A stretch of DNA of 64,000 nucleotides from Bacteroidota bacterium (lineage in GTDB: Bacteria; Bacteroidota; Bacteroidia; Chitinophagales; Chitinophagaceae), in the NCBI GenBank assembly GCA_020161535.1, contig JAIUNW010000004.1:186001-250000 (forward strand), written 5' to 3'. Below, piece by piece: positions 16,587 to 25,894 of the stretch. The notes under the pieces are model-generated. The model had not been told where the DNA came from, did no database searches, and was given only the letters and a program-made list of their open reading frames with translations. Position 1 is the stretch's first letter. Every line of letters starts with the position of its first letter. A program made the position numbers and the translations under genes.

Positions 16587-17016
16587 GTAAACAGGGTTTG
16601 AATTGGGGAAATAGTCAAAGTGGTGTGATGCATGGCAACATAGTTTGTCAATCGTTAATCTTTCTCAGGCACTAAAACTAGGGTACAAAAGAGCTGCTGA
16701 TAGATTCCTTATTCGCGTATTCTTCTTGTTTATTGGCATGTGACAATACCATTCGGTCGATCAATCGTTTGCGGAAAAAGCTTTGGTTAGCCGGGTTAAC
16801 GGCTGAGGGCTGTTTCGTTTGTGGGTAAACGTTATCAGCACAAAGCAGCGGTTATTGGTCACCAAGCCAAAAATTGCCTGGAAGCCGGGCGAAAACCGGG
16901 AAGCAATTCCCCTCATTTCTTCCGTATTTTCTGTAATTCTTCCGGTTTCCTCGGCTTTTTTATACCTTAACAGTTGGTTTTGCGTTAGAGCAACACCAAC
17001 ATTAAATACCGACCGT
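16587..17016. other. Intergenic region without recognisable gene
   Basis: 430 bases between the arabinofuranosidase gene and the small lipoprotein gene. Open frames here lack starts, signals or family motifs. Imperfect complementary tracts (around GAAAACCGGGAAG near 16890 and CTTCCGGTTTCC near 16940) could form a hairpin before the lipoprotein gene. Promoters for both flanking genes should lie here, but none matches the consensus well. Confidence 0.5.
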
Positions 17017-17133
17017 ATGCAAAAACTTCTGGCTATCGTAGTTCTGGGATTGCTGTTTGCTTCCTGTAGCAGGGCAGTTACCCCAGGTGAAGCGGCTACC
17101 GGCAAATACAAACACTGCCGGCCTGTTCGTTAA
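17017..17133 (+). CDS. Small lipoprotein, 38 aa
   Basis: An ATG-initiated 38-codon gene encoding a hydrophobic stretch (LLAIVVLGLLFASC) with a good lipobox (FASC) at Cys17, followed by only about 20 residues ending in KYKHCRPVR. After lipid attachment the mature protein would be a very short, basic surface or periplasmic peptide. A hairpin followed by a T-rich stretch lies just downstream. No family was recognised. Tiny lipoproteins of this style are common in Chitinophagaceae, which supports it being real. Confidence 0.6.
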   Translation: MQKLLAIVVLGLLFASCSRAVTPGEAATGKYKHCRPVR

Positions 17134-17160
17134 ATGATTAGTAAATGAATTGACAAATTG

Positions 17161-17197
17161 CCCCGGTTGCCGCAAGGAAACCGGGGTGCTTTGTTTT
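17161..17197 (+). terminator. Hairpin terminator after small lipoprotein gene
   Basis: A perfect 8-base stem, CCCCGGTT (17161-17168) with AACCGGGG (17179-17186) and a 10-base loop, followed by TGCTTTGTTTT. It fits a rho-independent terminator for the small lipoprotein gene. Confidence 0.6.
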
Positions 17198-17207
17198 AGC
17201 TTTGGGT

Positions 17208-17696
17208 ATGCATATATCTTTTGGCTACGACCGCAAACAGGTCATTCAAGCGCTCCGCTATCATTTTTTCTCCAAAAGGGAAATCCGGCTCCTGCTGATT
17301 GGCATCAACCTCTTTACCATCGTAGCCGCCGTACTGCTTTATTTCAAACGCGTAACGCCCGCAACTTTTTTGATCTTCTCTGTACTCTGGATGCTGGTAT
17401 TGTTGGTGGTATGGCAGTTGCTGCCCAATAGCATTTATAAAAAATCACAAACCTTTCAAGACTCGTTTCAATTGAACACCGACGGCAATGGCATTGTACT
17501 GGAAACCAGCCGGGGTAACCAATATTGGAACTGGGATCGCTTTAGCAAATACCTGGAGACGCCTTTTTTCTTTCACTTGTATTTTACCGCCAACTCCTTT
17601 TTCCTGGTGCCCAAAGATGCATTTCGCGACAAAGACCTGGAGCACGATTTTCGGGAGACTCTTAAAAACCATATCGGCGTTACAAAACTGGCCTGA
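17208..17696 (+). CDS. YcxB-like membrane protein
   Basis: A 162-aa protein: a short N-terminal strand (MHISFGYDRKQVIQAL), two adjacent membrane helices (LLLIGINLFTIVAAVLLYF and FLIFSVLWMLVLLVVWQLL), then a cytoplasmic YcxB-like C-terminal domain containing YWNWDRFSKYLETPFFFHLY and FFLVPKDAF. Function is unknown in this family. The ATG at 17208 was preferred over an in-frame TTG two codons earlier. A TAGCTTTG sequence (17197-17204) resembles a -7 element but lies unusually close to the ATG, so the transcript could be nearly leaderless. The 3' end converges on gldB. Confidence 0.75.
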   Translation: MHISFGYDRKQVIQALRYHFFSKREIRLLLIGINLFTIVAAVLLYFKRVTPATFLIFSVLWMLVLLVVWQLLPNSIYKKSQTFQDSFQLNTDGNGIVLETSRGNQYWNWDRFSKYLETPFFFHLYFTANSFFLVPKDAFRDKDLEHDFRETLKNHIGVTKLA

Positions 17697-17704
17697 ACCG
17701 GCGA

Positions 17705-18745
17705 TTAACGCGGTTTGTATTTTGACCCATCCAGAATAGTGCGCGGTTTCATTTGCATGATTTGCCCGGCAGCTGTCTGCGGATTCTTCTCCATATATGC
17801 ATTGACAATTTGTTGGCCGATCCACTGACCGATATTACCCGGTGCAGCCGATGGAAAATTTTGGGTAGTGGGTGCCTCTCCAATAAAATTGCGAATGATG
17901 CCGGGATCAGTACTATAGATCTGGTCATTTTGTAACACCAGGTTCCAGATAATGCCCTCGTTGGCCTTGCACCACTCATACTGTCCTTTTTTGAAACCAT
18001 TGATGAGGGTATCGGGGGTATCGGGCATCAGTTTCTTCAACAACCACCAATACTTGCCTTTTTCAATCATCTGCTCTACCAGCGGACCAGTGGCATTTTT
18101 CTCCGGGAAAAGATCTTCGACCACCACCCGCACACAATTAACCGGAATATATTCTTTGCTGAACCGGCGCGATAAATACGTGGGGTACATTTGTTGCCCT
18201 TCAACCGACGTATAATAGGGGAAATCGGCGTCCGCATACAAATGCAGGCCAATGGCGATGGCATTTTCGGTGATGGCGGCACCCGGTGCATCAAAGGGCC
18301 CGAAATAACTCACAAATTTCGGCACCTGGTAGGCCGGAAAATAGGCCTTGATATACCGGAAGGCGGTATTCAATTCTTTTTCGGTGGCAGAAAGATCGTT
18401 GAACTTGTCTTTTATCTGCGCATATACCGGCGCATAGCTGCGATAGAATTGCTGGTTGGCGATGGGTAGAATTTTATTGGAATCGCCGATGATGCCGGCA
18501 CCCAAAATATTGGCGGTAAAATCATTGATAAAATAAGGGAAGGCTGCTTTCATTTGTACCAGCCCGGGATAGAGTTGGTTGGAGTCGATGGCAAAATACG
18601 CTTTGTCGAACCGGTTGATACTGGTATTCACCTGTATTTTGCTGATCTCGGGATTTTTATCGTTGCCGCCACCACAGGCCGCCAGTACACTGAACAATAG
18701 AATGTAAGGCCAACTGAATTTCATCCCACTGAAACGATTCTTCAT
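17705..18745 (-). CDS. gldB: GldB-like gliding motility lipoprotein
   Basis: A 346-aa lipoprotein: signal peptide and lipobox LAAC at Cys24, then a GldB-type domain with ISKIQVNTSINRFDKAYF near the start and YIPVNCVRVVVEDLFPE in the middle. GldB is needed for gliding and the type IX secretion machinery in Flavobacterium; in non-gliding Bacteroidota its role is unclear. It is divergent from nadE with a 52-base gap. No gldC gene was seen next to it. Confidence 0.8.
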   Translation of the reverse strand: MKNRFSGMKFSWPYILLFSVLAACGGGNDKNPEISKIQVNTSINRFDKAYFAIDSNQLYPGLVQMKAAFPYFINDFTANILGAGIIGDSNKILPIANQQFYRSYAPVYAQIKDKFNDLSATEKELNTAFRYIKAYFPAYQVPKFVSYFGPFDAPGAAITENAIAIGLHLYADADFPYYTSVEGQQMYPTYLSRRFSKEYIPVNCVRVVVEDLFPEKNATGPLVEQMIEKGKYWWLLKKLMPDTPDTLINGFKKGQYEWCKANEGIIWNLVLQNDQIYSTDPGIIRNFIGEAPTTQNFPSAAPGNIGQWIGQQIVNAYMEKNPQTAAGQIMQMKPRTILDGSKYKPR

Positions 18746-18797
18746 TTAATTTGTTGTTGTACAGGTTCGTACATTCGGAAATCTAAATTACCCTAAT

Positions 18798-20510
18798 ATG
18801 TTGAAAATTGCGTTGTCGCAACAGAATTATCATATCGGCAATTTCGCTGCCAACACGGCGAAAATGATCCAGGCCATCAGGCAGGCAGAAGAAGCCGGTG
18901 TTGATCTGTTGGTGTTTTCTGAACTTAGCATCTGTGGATATCCGCCACGCGATTTTCTGGAATTCGAGGATTTTATTCAACAGTGCTATGCGGGCATTGA
19001 GCAATTGAAAAAAGAAACCGCCCGCGTCGGCATCATTGTAGGGGCGCCACAACGCAACCGGCAAAAAGAAGGCAAGGATTTGTTCAATGCTGCCTGGCTG
19101 CTGCACGAAGGGGAAGTGAAAGGCGTGGCCCAGAAAACCTGTTTGCCTACCTATGATGTTTTTGATGAATACCGGTATTTCGAACCGGCCTACGAATGGT
19201 CGGTCATTCCCTTCAAGGGCAAAAAAATTGCACTGACCATTTGTGAAGATATTTGGGCCCTGGGCGATAATCCGCTGTATCGCATTGCCCCGATGGACGA
19301 GCTGGTCAAGCTTTCACCCGACCTGATGATCAATATCTCTGCCTCTCCGTTCGACTACGACCACGATGAAGACCGCAAAGAAGTGGTTCGCGCCAATGTG
19401 TTGCGTTACAAGTTGCCCATGATTTATTGCAATGCCACGGGCTCACAAACCGAAATTGTTTTTGACGGCGGTAGCCTGGTGTACAATGCGGCCGGTTACC
19501 TGGTGAAAGAGCTGAAATATTTCGAAGAAGATTTTGCGGTGGTGACCATGAACGATGAAATGTATCGAACCGGTGGTGCGGATGTTACGCTGCGTACGAT
19601 GGACAAAGAAATGCGTGTTTCCAAAATCAATGACCCCGAAAAGATCATCGATTTTCTAACCGCTGGTAACAATATTGAACAGATCTATCGCGCATTGGTA
19701 TTGGGCATCAAAGATTATTTCAGCAAGATGGGTTTCAGCAAAGCGATTCTTGGCAGCAGTGGCGGCATTGACAGTGCTGTAACCCTGGCTATTGCCTGCG
19801 AAGCATTGGGTGCCGACCAGGTTCGTGCCGTGTTGATGCCCTCTAGTTTCTCCAGTTCACATTCGGTAGACGATGCCGTGGCGCTCAGCAAAAACCTGGG
19901 CAATCCCTATGATATCATTCCGATCAAAACGGTGTACGATGCTTTTCTGGAAACCCTGGCGCCCGTGTTTGCCGACGCACCCTTTGGCATCGCCGAAGAA
20001 AATATTCAAAGCCGTAGTCGCGGTAACCTGCTCATGGCCATTGCCAATAAATTCGGGTATATATTATTGAATACGTCTAATAAGAGTGAATTGTCGACCG
20101 GGTATGGTACGCTGTATGGTGATATGGCCGGCGGACTAGGTGTGCTGGGTGATGTGTACAAAATGCAAGTCTATGCGTTGGCGCGATACATCAATCGAAA
20201 GAATGAAATCATTCCGCAAAACATCATTGACAAAGCGCCATCGGCCGAACTGCGACCCAACCAGAAAGACAGCGACAGCCTGCCACCTTATGAATTGCTC
20301 GACAAAGTTTTGTATCAATATATAGAAAGACACCAGGGGCCGCAAGAGATCATCGATATGGGCATTGACGAACCGCTCGTGCGCCGCATACTGAAGTTGG
20401 TCAATACAAATGAATACAAGCGAAACCAGTTTTGTCCCATCATCCGCGTCAGTGCAAAAGCATTTGGCGTGGGTCGTCGTATGCCGATTGTAGGTAAGTA
20501 CCTGACCTAA
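18798..20510 (+). CDS. nadE: NAD+ synthase, glutamine-dependent
   Basis: A 570-aa two-domain enzyme making NAD+ from deamido-NAD+, ATP and glutamine. The N-terminal nitrilase-type glutaminase has its triad in VFSELSICGYPP (Glu), QKTCLPTYDVFDEYRYF (Lys) and LTICEDIWALG (Cys). The C-terminal synthetase has the ATP-binding P-loop AILGSSGGIDSAVTLAIA and LLNTSNKSELSTGYGTLYGD. The length suits the bacterial form with a shorter glutaminase linker. A hairpin terminator follows the stop. Confidence 0.96.
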   Translation: MLKIALSQQNYHIGNFAANTAKMIQAIRQAEEAGVDLLVFSELSICGYPPRDFLEFEDFIQQCYAGIEQLKKETARVGIIVGAPQRNRQKEGKDLFNAAWLLHEGEVKGVAQKTCLPTYDVFDEYRYFEPAYEWSVIPFKGKKIALTICEDIWALGDNPLYRIAPMDELVKLSPDLMINISASPFDYDHDEDRKEVVRANVLRYKLPMIYCNATGSQTEIVFDGGSLVYNAAGYLVKELKYFEEDFAVVTMNDEMYRTGGADVTLRTMDKEMRVSKINDPEKIIDFLTAGNNIEQIYRALVLGIKDYFSKMGFSKAILGSSGGIDSAVTLAIACEALGADQVRAVLMPSSFSSSHSVDDAVALSKNLGNPYDIIPIKTVYDAFLETLAPVFADAPFGIAEENIQSRSRGNLLMAIANKFGYILLNTSNKSELSTGYGTLYGDMAGGLGVLGDVYKMQVYALARYINRKNEIIPQNIIDKAPSAELRPNQKDSDSLPPYELLDKVLYQYIERHQGPQEIIDMGIDEPLVRRILKLVNTNEYKRNQFCPIIRVSAKAFGVGRRMPIVGKYLT

Positions 20511-20517
20511 AAAAAGT

Positions 20518-20549
20518 AGCCCCCGCATAGACATACAGGGGCTCTGTTT
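20518..20549 (+). terminator. Hairpin terminator after nadE
   Basis: AGCCCC (20518-20523) pairs with GGGGCT (20538-20543), followed by CTGTTT. It lies 8 bases after the nadE stop. It could also serve the convergent lipoprotein gene at 20586. Confidence 0.6.
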
Positions 20550-20585
20550 ATGAAATCAGCAGATAAAAAAAGGTATATCGAAGGA

Positions 20586-21056
20586 TTAGTGTTTCAAGAC
20601 AAGGTATTGATGAACGGTGACACCGGCACTTATTTGCAACACCTGGTAGATCGACAATTTATTTTCATTCAAGACCTTGATCACAGCGTCGCCGTGAATC
20701 ACAGCAGGAACGACCAAACTGATGATCGTATTGTTTTCTTTCATCACCCAGTCGAAAGATTGTTCACCGGCTTCTTCATTTTCACATGGCAGTTCGCCTG
20801 AAGTGAAAACACCGGAACCATCTTTATCAAACAACAGATTGTTATCGGCACTGCATGCTTCAATCTCATAGTGCTGGTCGATCTCTCCATCTTTGTCCAG
20901 ATCAATACCGGCAGCATCGAGTTTCCAGGCAGCCTTGGTTAACAAATTGGTGGTGGAAATAGTAACCTCATCCTCTTCCTTTGAGCAGGAAGCTAACCCG
21001 ACAACAAACAGCGGGCAGATTAGTATTAGAAAAGCTTTGTGAATGCTTTTCATCAT
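20586..21056 (-). CDS. Lipocalin-like lipoprotein
   Basis: A 156-aa lipoprotein with lipobox LASC at Cys24. The mature part (LLTKAAWKLDAAGIDLDKDG, then NNLLFDKDGSGVF and later VLNENKLSIYQ) follows the pattern of the small lipocalin-like lipoproteins found in many copies in Chitinophagaceae. The DKDG repeats may bind calcium. Function is unknown. It is convergent with nadE, and the shared gap holds a terminator. Confidence 0.65.
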   Translation of the reverse strand: MMKSIHKAFLILICPLFVVGLASCSKEEDEVTISTTNLLTKAAWKLDAAGIDLDKDGEIDQHYEIEACSADNNLLFDKDGSGVFTSGELPCENEEAGEQSFDWVMKENNTIISLVVPAVIHGDAVIKVLNENKLSIYQVLQISAGVTVHQYLVLKH

Positions 21057-21197
21057 AAGGGTGGATTTTGCATATTAAAACATAAATTCAGGGTTTTTAT
21101 TGTGCTTTGTGAAAATTTGAGCCAAGCCTTTCGATAAAGCATTTTGGCAGAAGAATTGCATGACCTAGTTTCTATTTTGTATAAATAAAATTAAAAT

Positions 21198-22199
21198 ATG
21201 TTGCCCACTTCGGAAGACATCCGCCAGTTGAACGAAAAGATCCAATACCAGGGCGTTTTCATCAACCGCCTGCGGGAAGAAGTAGGCCGGGTAATTGTTG
21301 GCCAACACCAAATGCTCGATCGCCTCCTGATCGGGCTCTTGAGCAATGGCCACGTATTGCTGGAAGGCGTGCCCGGTCTGGCGAAAACCCTTACCATTAA
21401 GTCGCTGGCCCAGGCGGTGCAGGCCAAGTTCAGCCGCATCCAGTTTACGCCCGACCTGCTGCCAGCCGATGTAATCGGCACCATGATCTACCAACAGCAG
21501 CGAAACGAATTTGTGGTGCGCAAGGGACCGATTTTCGCCAATTTTGTATTGGCCGATGAGATCAACCGCGCGCCTGCAAAAGTGCAAAGCGCCTTGTTGG
21601 AAGCGATGCAAGAAAGGCAGGTGACCATTGGCGATAGCACCTATAAACTGGAAGAACCGTTCCTGGTACTGGCCACCCAAAACCCACTCGAACAAGAAGG
21701 CACCTACCCGCTGCCCGAAGCGCAGGTAGACCGCTTTATCATGAAAGTGATCGTGGGTTATCCAACCAAAGAAGAAGAGCAAATGATCATCCGGCAAAAT
21801 GTGCAGGGTGCTTCGCCTGAAACGGTTTCGCCGGTGGTGAGTATGCAAGACCTGATCGATGCTAAAAACCTGACGCGAAAAATCTATATGGATGAGAAAG
21901 TGGAGAAATACATTCTTGATATTGTATTCGCCACACGCCAGCCCGACAACTACGGGTTGTCGAAACTCAAACCCTTGCTCTCGTATGGTGGTTCACCGCG
22001 CGCCAGCATCAACCTGGCCCTCGCCGCAAAAGCACACGCCTATTTGTCGCAGCGTGCGTTTGTAATTCCCGACGATGTGAAAGCCATTGCGCGCGATGTG
22101 TTGCGCCATCGCCTCGGCCTCACGTATGAAGCGGAAGCGGAGAATGTAAACGTAGAGCAGGTGGTGGAAGAAATTCTTAAAACAATTGCAGTGCCCTGA
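21198..22199 (+). CDS. MoxR-family AAA+ ATPase
   Basis: A 333-aa AAA+ ATPase: Walker A in EGVPGLAKTLTIKSLA near residue 55, Walker B in VLADEINRAPAKVQSALLEA near 117, and sensor 1 in FLVLATQNPLEQEGTYPLPEAQ. MoxR proteins act as chaperones that insert cofactors into, or remodel, VWA-domain partners. Here the partners are encoded directly downstream (DUF58 protein, BatD-like, BatA-like). The stop TGA overlaps the start of the next gene by one base, so the genes are translationally coupled. It is the first gene of the unit. Confidence 0.94.
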   Translation: MLPTSEDIRQLNEKIQYQGVFINRLREEVGRVIVGQHQMLDRLLIGLLSNGHVLLEGVPGLAKTLTIKSLAQAVQAKFSRIQFTPDLLPADVIGTMIYQQQRNEFVVRKGPIFANFVLADEINRAPAKVQSALLEAMQERQVTIGDSTYKLEEPFLVLATQNPLEQEGTYPLPEAQVDRFIMKVIVGYPTKEEEQMIIRQNVQGASPETVSPVVSMQDLIDAKNLTRKIYMDEKVEKYILDIVFATRQPDNYGLSKLKPLLSYGGSPRASINLALAAKAHAYLSQRAFVIPDDVKAIARDVLRHRLGLTYEAEAENVNVEQVVEEILKTIAVP

Positions 22200-23071
22200 T
22201 GGCAATGACCACGGCCGATATATTGAAGAAGGTAAAAGAGCTGGAGATCAAGAGCAAGAAACTCACCCGGCATCTTTTTACAGGCGAATACCACAGCGCG
22301 TTTAAAGGTCGTGGTATGTCGTTCAAAGAAGTGCGTGAATACAATCCTGGCGACGACATTCGTTTTATCGACTGGAATGTATCGGCTCGCTTCAATCACC
22401 CATATAGCAAGTTGTTTGAAGAAGAGCGTGAACTTACCATGATGCTGCTGGTGGATATCAGTGCCAGCTCCGATTTCGGTTCTGTTCACGCCCGGAAAAA
22501 AGACCTGGTAACCGAAATCGGTGCCGTGCTTTCTTTTTCGGCTATTAGCAACAATGACAAAGCCGGCGCCATCTTGTTCAGCGACATAATTGAAAAATAC
22601 ATCCCGGCAAAAAAAGGCCGTGACCATGGTTTGTATATCACTCGCGAACTGTTGACCAAAGAAGCGGCACACAAAGGAACCGATATTGGTGCAGCCCTGC
22701 GCTACCTGAACAATACCACGCGGCAACGTTGTATTGTTTTTGTGCTGAGTGATTTTTTAGACCCGGCTTTTTCTGATGGCCTCCGGGTGGCCGGTAAAAA
22801 ACACGATGTGATTGGTATTAAAATATATGACCCGATGGATATTCACCTGCCAGAAGCCGGATTGCTGGAATTGCAGGATGCCGAAACGGGCCAACTGGTA
22901 TTGGTAGACAGTAACAATTTTGCTGTCAGGAAAGCGCACCAGGATCAATTCTTTCAGCATACAGAATGGTGTAAGCAAATGTTTACCCGCGCGGGCTGCG
23001 ACCTGTTGCATATTTCCACCAAAGAAGACTACGTTAAAGTATTGCAGAAATTTTTTATTGGAAGGAGCTGA
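22199..23071 (+). CDS. DUF58 domain protein (VWA-related)
   Basis: A 290-aa cytoplasmic DUF58 protein. The family motif GRGMSFKEVREYNPGDDIRF followed by IDWNVSARF is clear. A VWA-like fold begins with LLVDISASSDFG, a relaxed metal-binding motif (DxSxS), and continues with CIVFVLSDFLDP. It is the usual second gene in MoxR operons. The start overlaps the moxR stop (TGATG), and the next gene follows after 6 bases. A role in envelope stress tolerance, as proposed for the bat genes, is an inference. Confidence 0.92.
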   Translation: MAMTTADILKKVKELEIKSKKLTRHLFTGEYHSAFKGRGMSFKEVREYNPGDDIRFIDWNVSARFNHPYSKLFEEERELTMMLLVDISASSDFGSVHARKKDLVTEIGAVLSFSAISNNDKAGAILFSDIIEKYIPAKKGRDHGLYITRELLTKEAAHKGTDIGAALRYLNNTTRQRCIVFVLSDFLDPAFSDGLRVAGKKHDVIGIKIYDPMDIHLPEAGLLELQDAETGQLVLVDSNNFAVRKAHQDQFFQHTEWCKQMFTRAGCDLLHISTKEDYVKVLQKFFIGRS

Positions 23072-23077
23072 GCCAAC

Positions 23078-23989
23078 ATGAGATATTTTCGTTTGTGCAT
23101 AACTGTTATTTCATTTTTAACCCTGGTTTGTACCGGGGTATCTGCGCAGCATATTCAACTCAAGGCTTCGGTCGACAAAAACAATATCTTAATCGGCGAG
23201 CCCATCCTGCTAACGCTGGAAGGCGAGTTTCCGGCCGACCAGGCGCACAATTGGTTTAGTACCGACAGCATCAATCATTTCGACATCATTGAACGTACGG
23301 CCATTGATACGGCGCACCAGGGCACCGAACAATTCCTGAAGCAGGTATTACGCATCACGTCGTTTGACAGTGGCACCTGGACCATTCCTATGATGTCGCT
23401 CAAAGTAGGCGACAACCATTACCTGACCGATTCTATCCAGATTGAAGTTGGTTATACCCCTGCCGATCCCAATAAGCCCTACCATGGTATCCGGGATATT
23501 ATTGAAGTGCCGGTTATTGAAAACAATTATCTCCTATATATAGTCGGAATTGCCGGCTTGTTGGCCCTGCTACTGGCCCTGTATTTTCTTTTCCGTAAAA
23601 AGAAAACCACCGTTGCCAAAGAAGTCAAACAACCGCCTATATCAGCCATTGAACAAGCGAGAACAGCTTTGAAGGCACTGAAAACGGAGAACCTGTCCAC
23701 CAGTGCGGGGGTAAAACAGTATTACAGCCGCCTGAATGAGATCTTGCGCGAATACCTGTTGGCCAAAAAAATATTACCCACACCCGACAGCAGCAATCGC
23801 GAATTGCTTTTCGCCATTTATACAAAACTCGACAATACAGAAAAACAAAACCTGGCGAAAGCATTAACGCTGGCCGATGCGGCTAAATTTGCCAAATACC
23901 AGCCCAACGCCGCCGACCATGAAGAAACATTTCAAACCATACAGTCATCGATCGAAAAAATAGAACTTGATAACAAGGTACTTTCATAG
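23078..23989 (+). CDS. BatD/DUF4381-like exported membrane protein
   Basis: A 303-aa protein with signal peptide (ITVISFLTLVCTGVSAQ), an extracytoplasmic beta-rich domain like the BatD/oxygen-tolerance family (VDKNNILIGEPILLTLEGEF), one membrane helix near 160 (NNYLLYIVGIAGLLALLLAL) and a cytoplasmic tail with helices. This matches the small BatD or DUF4381-type member that sits between the DUF58 and VWA genes in many Bacteroidota operons. It overlaps the next gene by 23 bases when that gene starts at TTG 23967. Confidence 0.75.
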   Translation: MRYFRLCITVISFLTLVCTGVSAQHIQLKASVDKNNILIGEPILLTLEGEFPADQAHNWFSTDSINHFDIIERTAIDTAHQGTEQFLKQVLRITSFDSGTWTIPMMSLKVGDNHYLTDSIQIEVGYTPADPNKPYHGIRDIIEVPVIENNYLLYIVGIAGLLALLLALYFLFRKKKTTVAKEVKQPPISAIEQARTALKALKTENLSTSAGVKQYYSRLNEILREYLLAKKILPTPDSSNRELLFAIYTKLDNTEKQNLAKALTLADAAKFAKYQPNAADHEETFQTIQSSIEKIELDNKVLS

Positions 23990-24977
23990 CGTATTTTTTG
24001 CCTGGCCATCGATGTTATGGTTGCTGCTGCTCGTGCCGCTGCTTGCTGTCTGGTATTGGCGCAAAGGGCGTTTTGCCCGCGCAGCCGTTATCGTGTCAGA
24101 GAGCAGTTCGTTTGCAACCGGCCGTCGCGGCTGGAAAGCACGCCTGGCGCATCTTCCCTTCGTGTTGCGGTTACTCGCGCTGACGGCTTTGATTTTTGCA
24201 CTTGCTCGCCCGCAAACAAAATTTGATGAAGAACAGGTTACCGGCGATGGTGTAGATATTGTGCTCTGCATTGATGTCAGTGGTTCGATGCTGGCGCAAG
24301 ATTTTACACCCAATCGATTGGATGCCGCCAAAGAAGTGGCTGCCAATTTTGTGGACAGCCGGAAAACAGATCGCATAGCAGTGGTTATTTTTTCGGGCGA
24401 GAGTTTCACGCTCACACCACTTACCACAGATAAGGCGGTACTAAAGAGCCAGATCTATAGCATCCAAAGCGGCTTGCTGGAAGATGGTACAGCGATTGGT
24501 TCGGGACTGGCGACCAGTGTAGACCGGTTGCGGGGCAGTAAGGCCAAAAGTAAGGTGGTGATATTATTAACAGATGGTGAAAACAACGGCGGACAAATAC
24601 CACCTGTTACCGCCAAGGGGATTGCCAAGAAGCTCGGGGTTCGCGTATACACCATTGGCGTTGGTACCGAAGGCACGGCCAAAATTCCTGTTCAATCAGC
24701 CAGCGGCAGGATTGTATTGCAAGACCAGAAAGTAACCATTGACGAGAAGCTGCTTACTGAAATTGCCAACGAAACAGGCGGCCGTTATTTTCGTGCGCGC
24801 GATAACCAAAGCCTCGAGAATATTTATGCCGATATCGACAAACTGGAGAAAACAAGTTTTGAGGTGAGTGCTTTGCGTCGGTATACAGAAAGATTTTTAC
24901 CCCTTGTACTCGCTGCCCTCCTCTTCCTGGTGTTGGAGTGGGTATTGCGCATGACCCTGTTAAAAAAATTTCCCTGA
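23967..24977 (+). CDS. batA: BatA-like VWA-domain membrane protein
   Basis: A 336-aa protein with two N-terminal membrane helices (MLWLLLLVPLLAVWYWRK and LRLLALTALIFALARPQ), then a VWA domain with an intact metal site (CIDVSGSM near residue 105, later TDKAV and LLTDGENNGG) and a C-terminal helix. The preferred start is TTG at 23967, which gives the usual N-terminus before the first helix; the first ATG (24012) would cut into it. The stop overlaps the rsgA start by one base. BatB, BatC and the large BatD expected in full bat operons are absent downstream. Confidence 0.88.
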   Translation: MITRYFHSVFFAWPSMLWLLLLVPLLAVWYWRKGRFARAAVIVSESSSFATGRRGWKARLAHLPFVLRLLALTALIFALARPQTKFDEEQVTGDGVDIVLCIDVSGSMLAQDFTPNRLDAAKEVAANFVDSRKTDRIAVVIFSGESFTLTPLTTDKAVLKSQIYSIQSGLLEDGTAIGSGLATSVDRLRGSKAKSKVVILLTDGENNGGQIPPVTAKGIAKKLGVRVYTIGVGTEGTAKIPVQSASGRIVLQDQKVTIDEKLLTEIANETGGRYFRARDNQSLENIYADIDKLEKTSFEVSALRRYTERFLPLVLAALLFLVLEWVLRMTLLKKFP

Positions 24978-25894
24978 TGGAAGCAAGGGTGTACAAATCG
25001 ACAGGAAGCTGGTACACTTTGAAAACCCGCGACAAGCAGGTTGTTCAAGGACGCATCAAAGGTGTTTTAAAACTGGATGATATTACCAGTACCAATCCGC
25101 TGGCCGTGGGCGACTGGGTGGATATTGAACCCGAGAATGAATTGGAGAAAACCGTGATGATAACGGGCATCCATGAACGAAGAAATTATATCACCCGTGT
25201 TTCGCCGCACCGCAAAGCGCAGCACCACATCATCGCTTCGAACCTCGACCAGGCCTTGCTGGTAGCCACCATCAGGGAGCCGCGCACCTCGCAGGGATTC
25301 ATCGATCGTTTCCTGGTTTCCGCCGAAGCCTATCATATTCCCGCCATTATTGTTTTTAATAAGGCGGATGTATATGGTGATAAAGACCTGGAGAAATTTG
25401 CTGCATGGGAGGAGATGTACACCGAGGTGGGTTATCGCGTATTGCTGGTCAGCGCTGCAACGGGTATTGGGATGGACGAAGTGAAATCTTTGCTGACAGG
25501 TAAAACAACTTTGTTAAGTGGCCATTCGGGTGTTGGCAAATCAACCTTTATTAATAGTGTGTTTCCTGCTATGGGCTTGCGTACACAAGAGGTAAGCGAT
25601 TGGAGTGGAAAGGGTTTGCACACCACTACCTTTGCTGAAATGTACGACCTGCCGGGCGATGGCAGCATCATTGATACGCCGGGCATTCGGGAGTTGGGCC
25701 TGGTTGATATCGACCGGCAGGAACTATCACATTATTTTCCGGAGATGCGGGTGCGATTGAACGATTGTCAGTTCAACAATTGTTTGCACATGAATGAGCC
25801 TGGCTGTGCGGTGAAGGCAGCAGTAGCCGATGGCCATATTCACATGGACCGGTATGTCAGCTATTGTACTTTGCTCGACTCGCTTACGAAATGA
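24977..25894 (+). CDS. rsgA: Ribosome small subunit-dependent GTPase RsgA
   Basis: A 305-aa circularly permuted GTPase that acts in late 30S subunit maturation. An OB-fold at the N-terminus (VVQGRIKGVLKLDDITSTNP) is followed by G4 (VFNKADVYGD), G1 (LSGHSGVGKSTFINSV near residue 182) and G3 (IIDTPGIRELGL), and a zinc finger (NDCQFNNCLHMNEPGCAV). The ATG at 24977 overlaps the batA stop; a longer in-frame start at 24938 would lie inside batA. The 3' end overlaps the convergent gene by 11 bases. Confidence 0.96.
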   Translation: MEARVYKSTGSWYTLKTRDKQVVQGRIKGVLKLDDITSTNPLAVGDWVDIEPENELEKTVMITGIHERRNYITRVSPHRKAQHHIIASNLDQALLVATIREPRTSQGFIDRFLVSAEAYHIPAIIVFNKADVYGDKDLEKFAAWEEMYTEVGYRVLLVSAATGIGMDEVKSLLTGKTTLLSGHSGVGKSTFINSVFPAMGLRTQEVSDWSGKGLHTTTFAEMYDLPGDGSIIDTPGIRELGLVDIDRQELSHYFPEMRVRLNDCQFNNCLHMNEPGCAVKAAVADGHIHMDRYVSYCTLLDSLTK

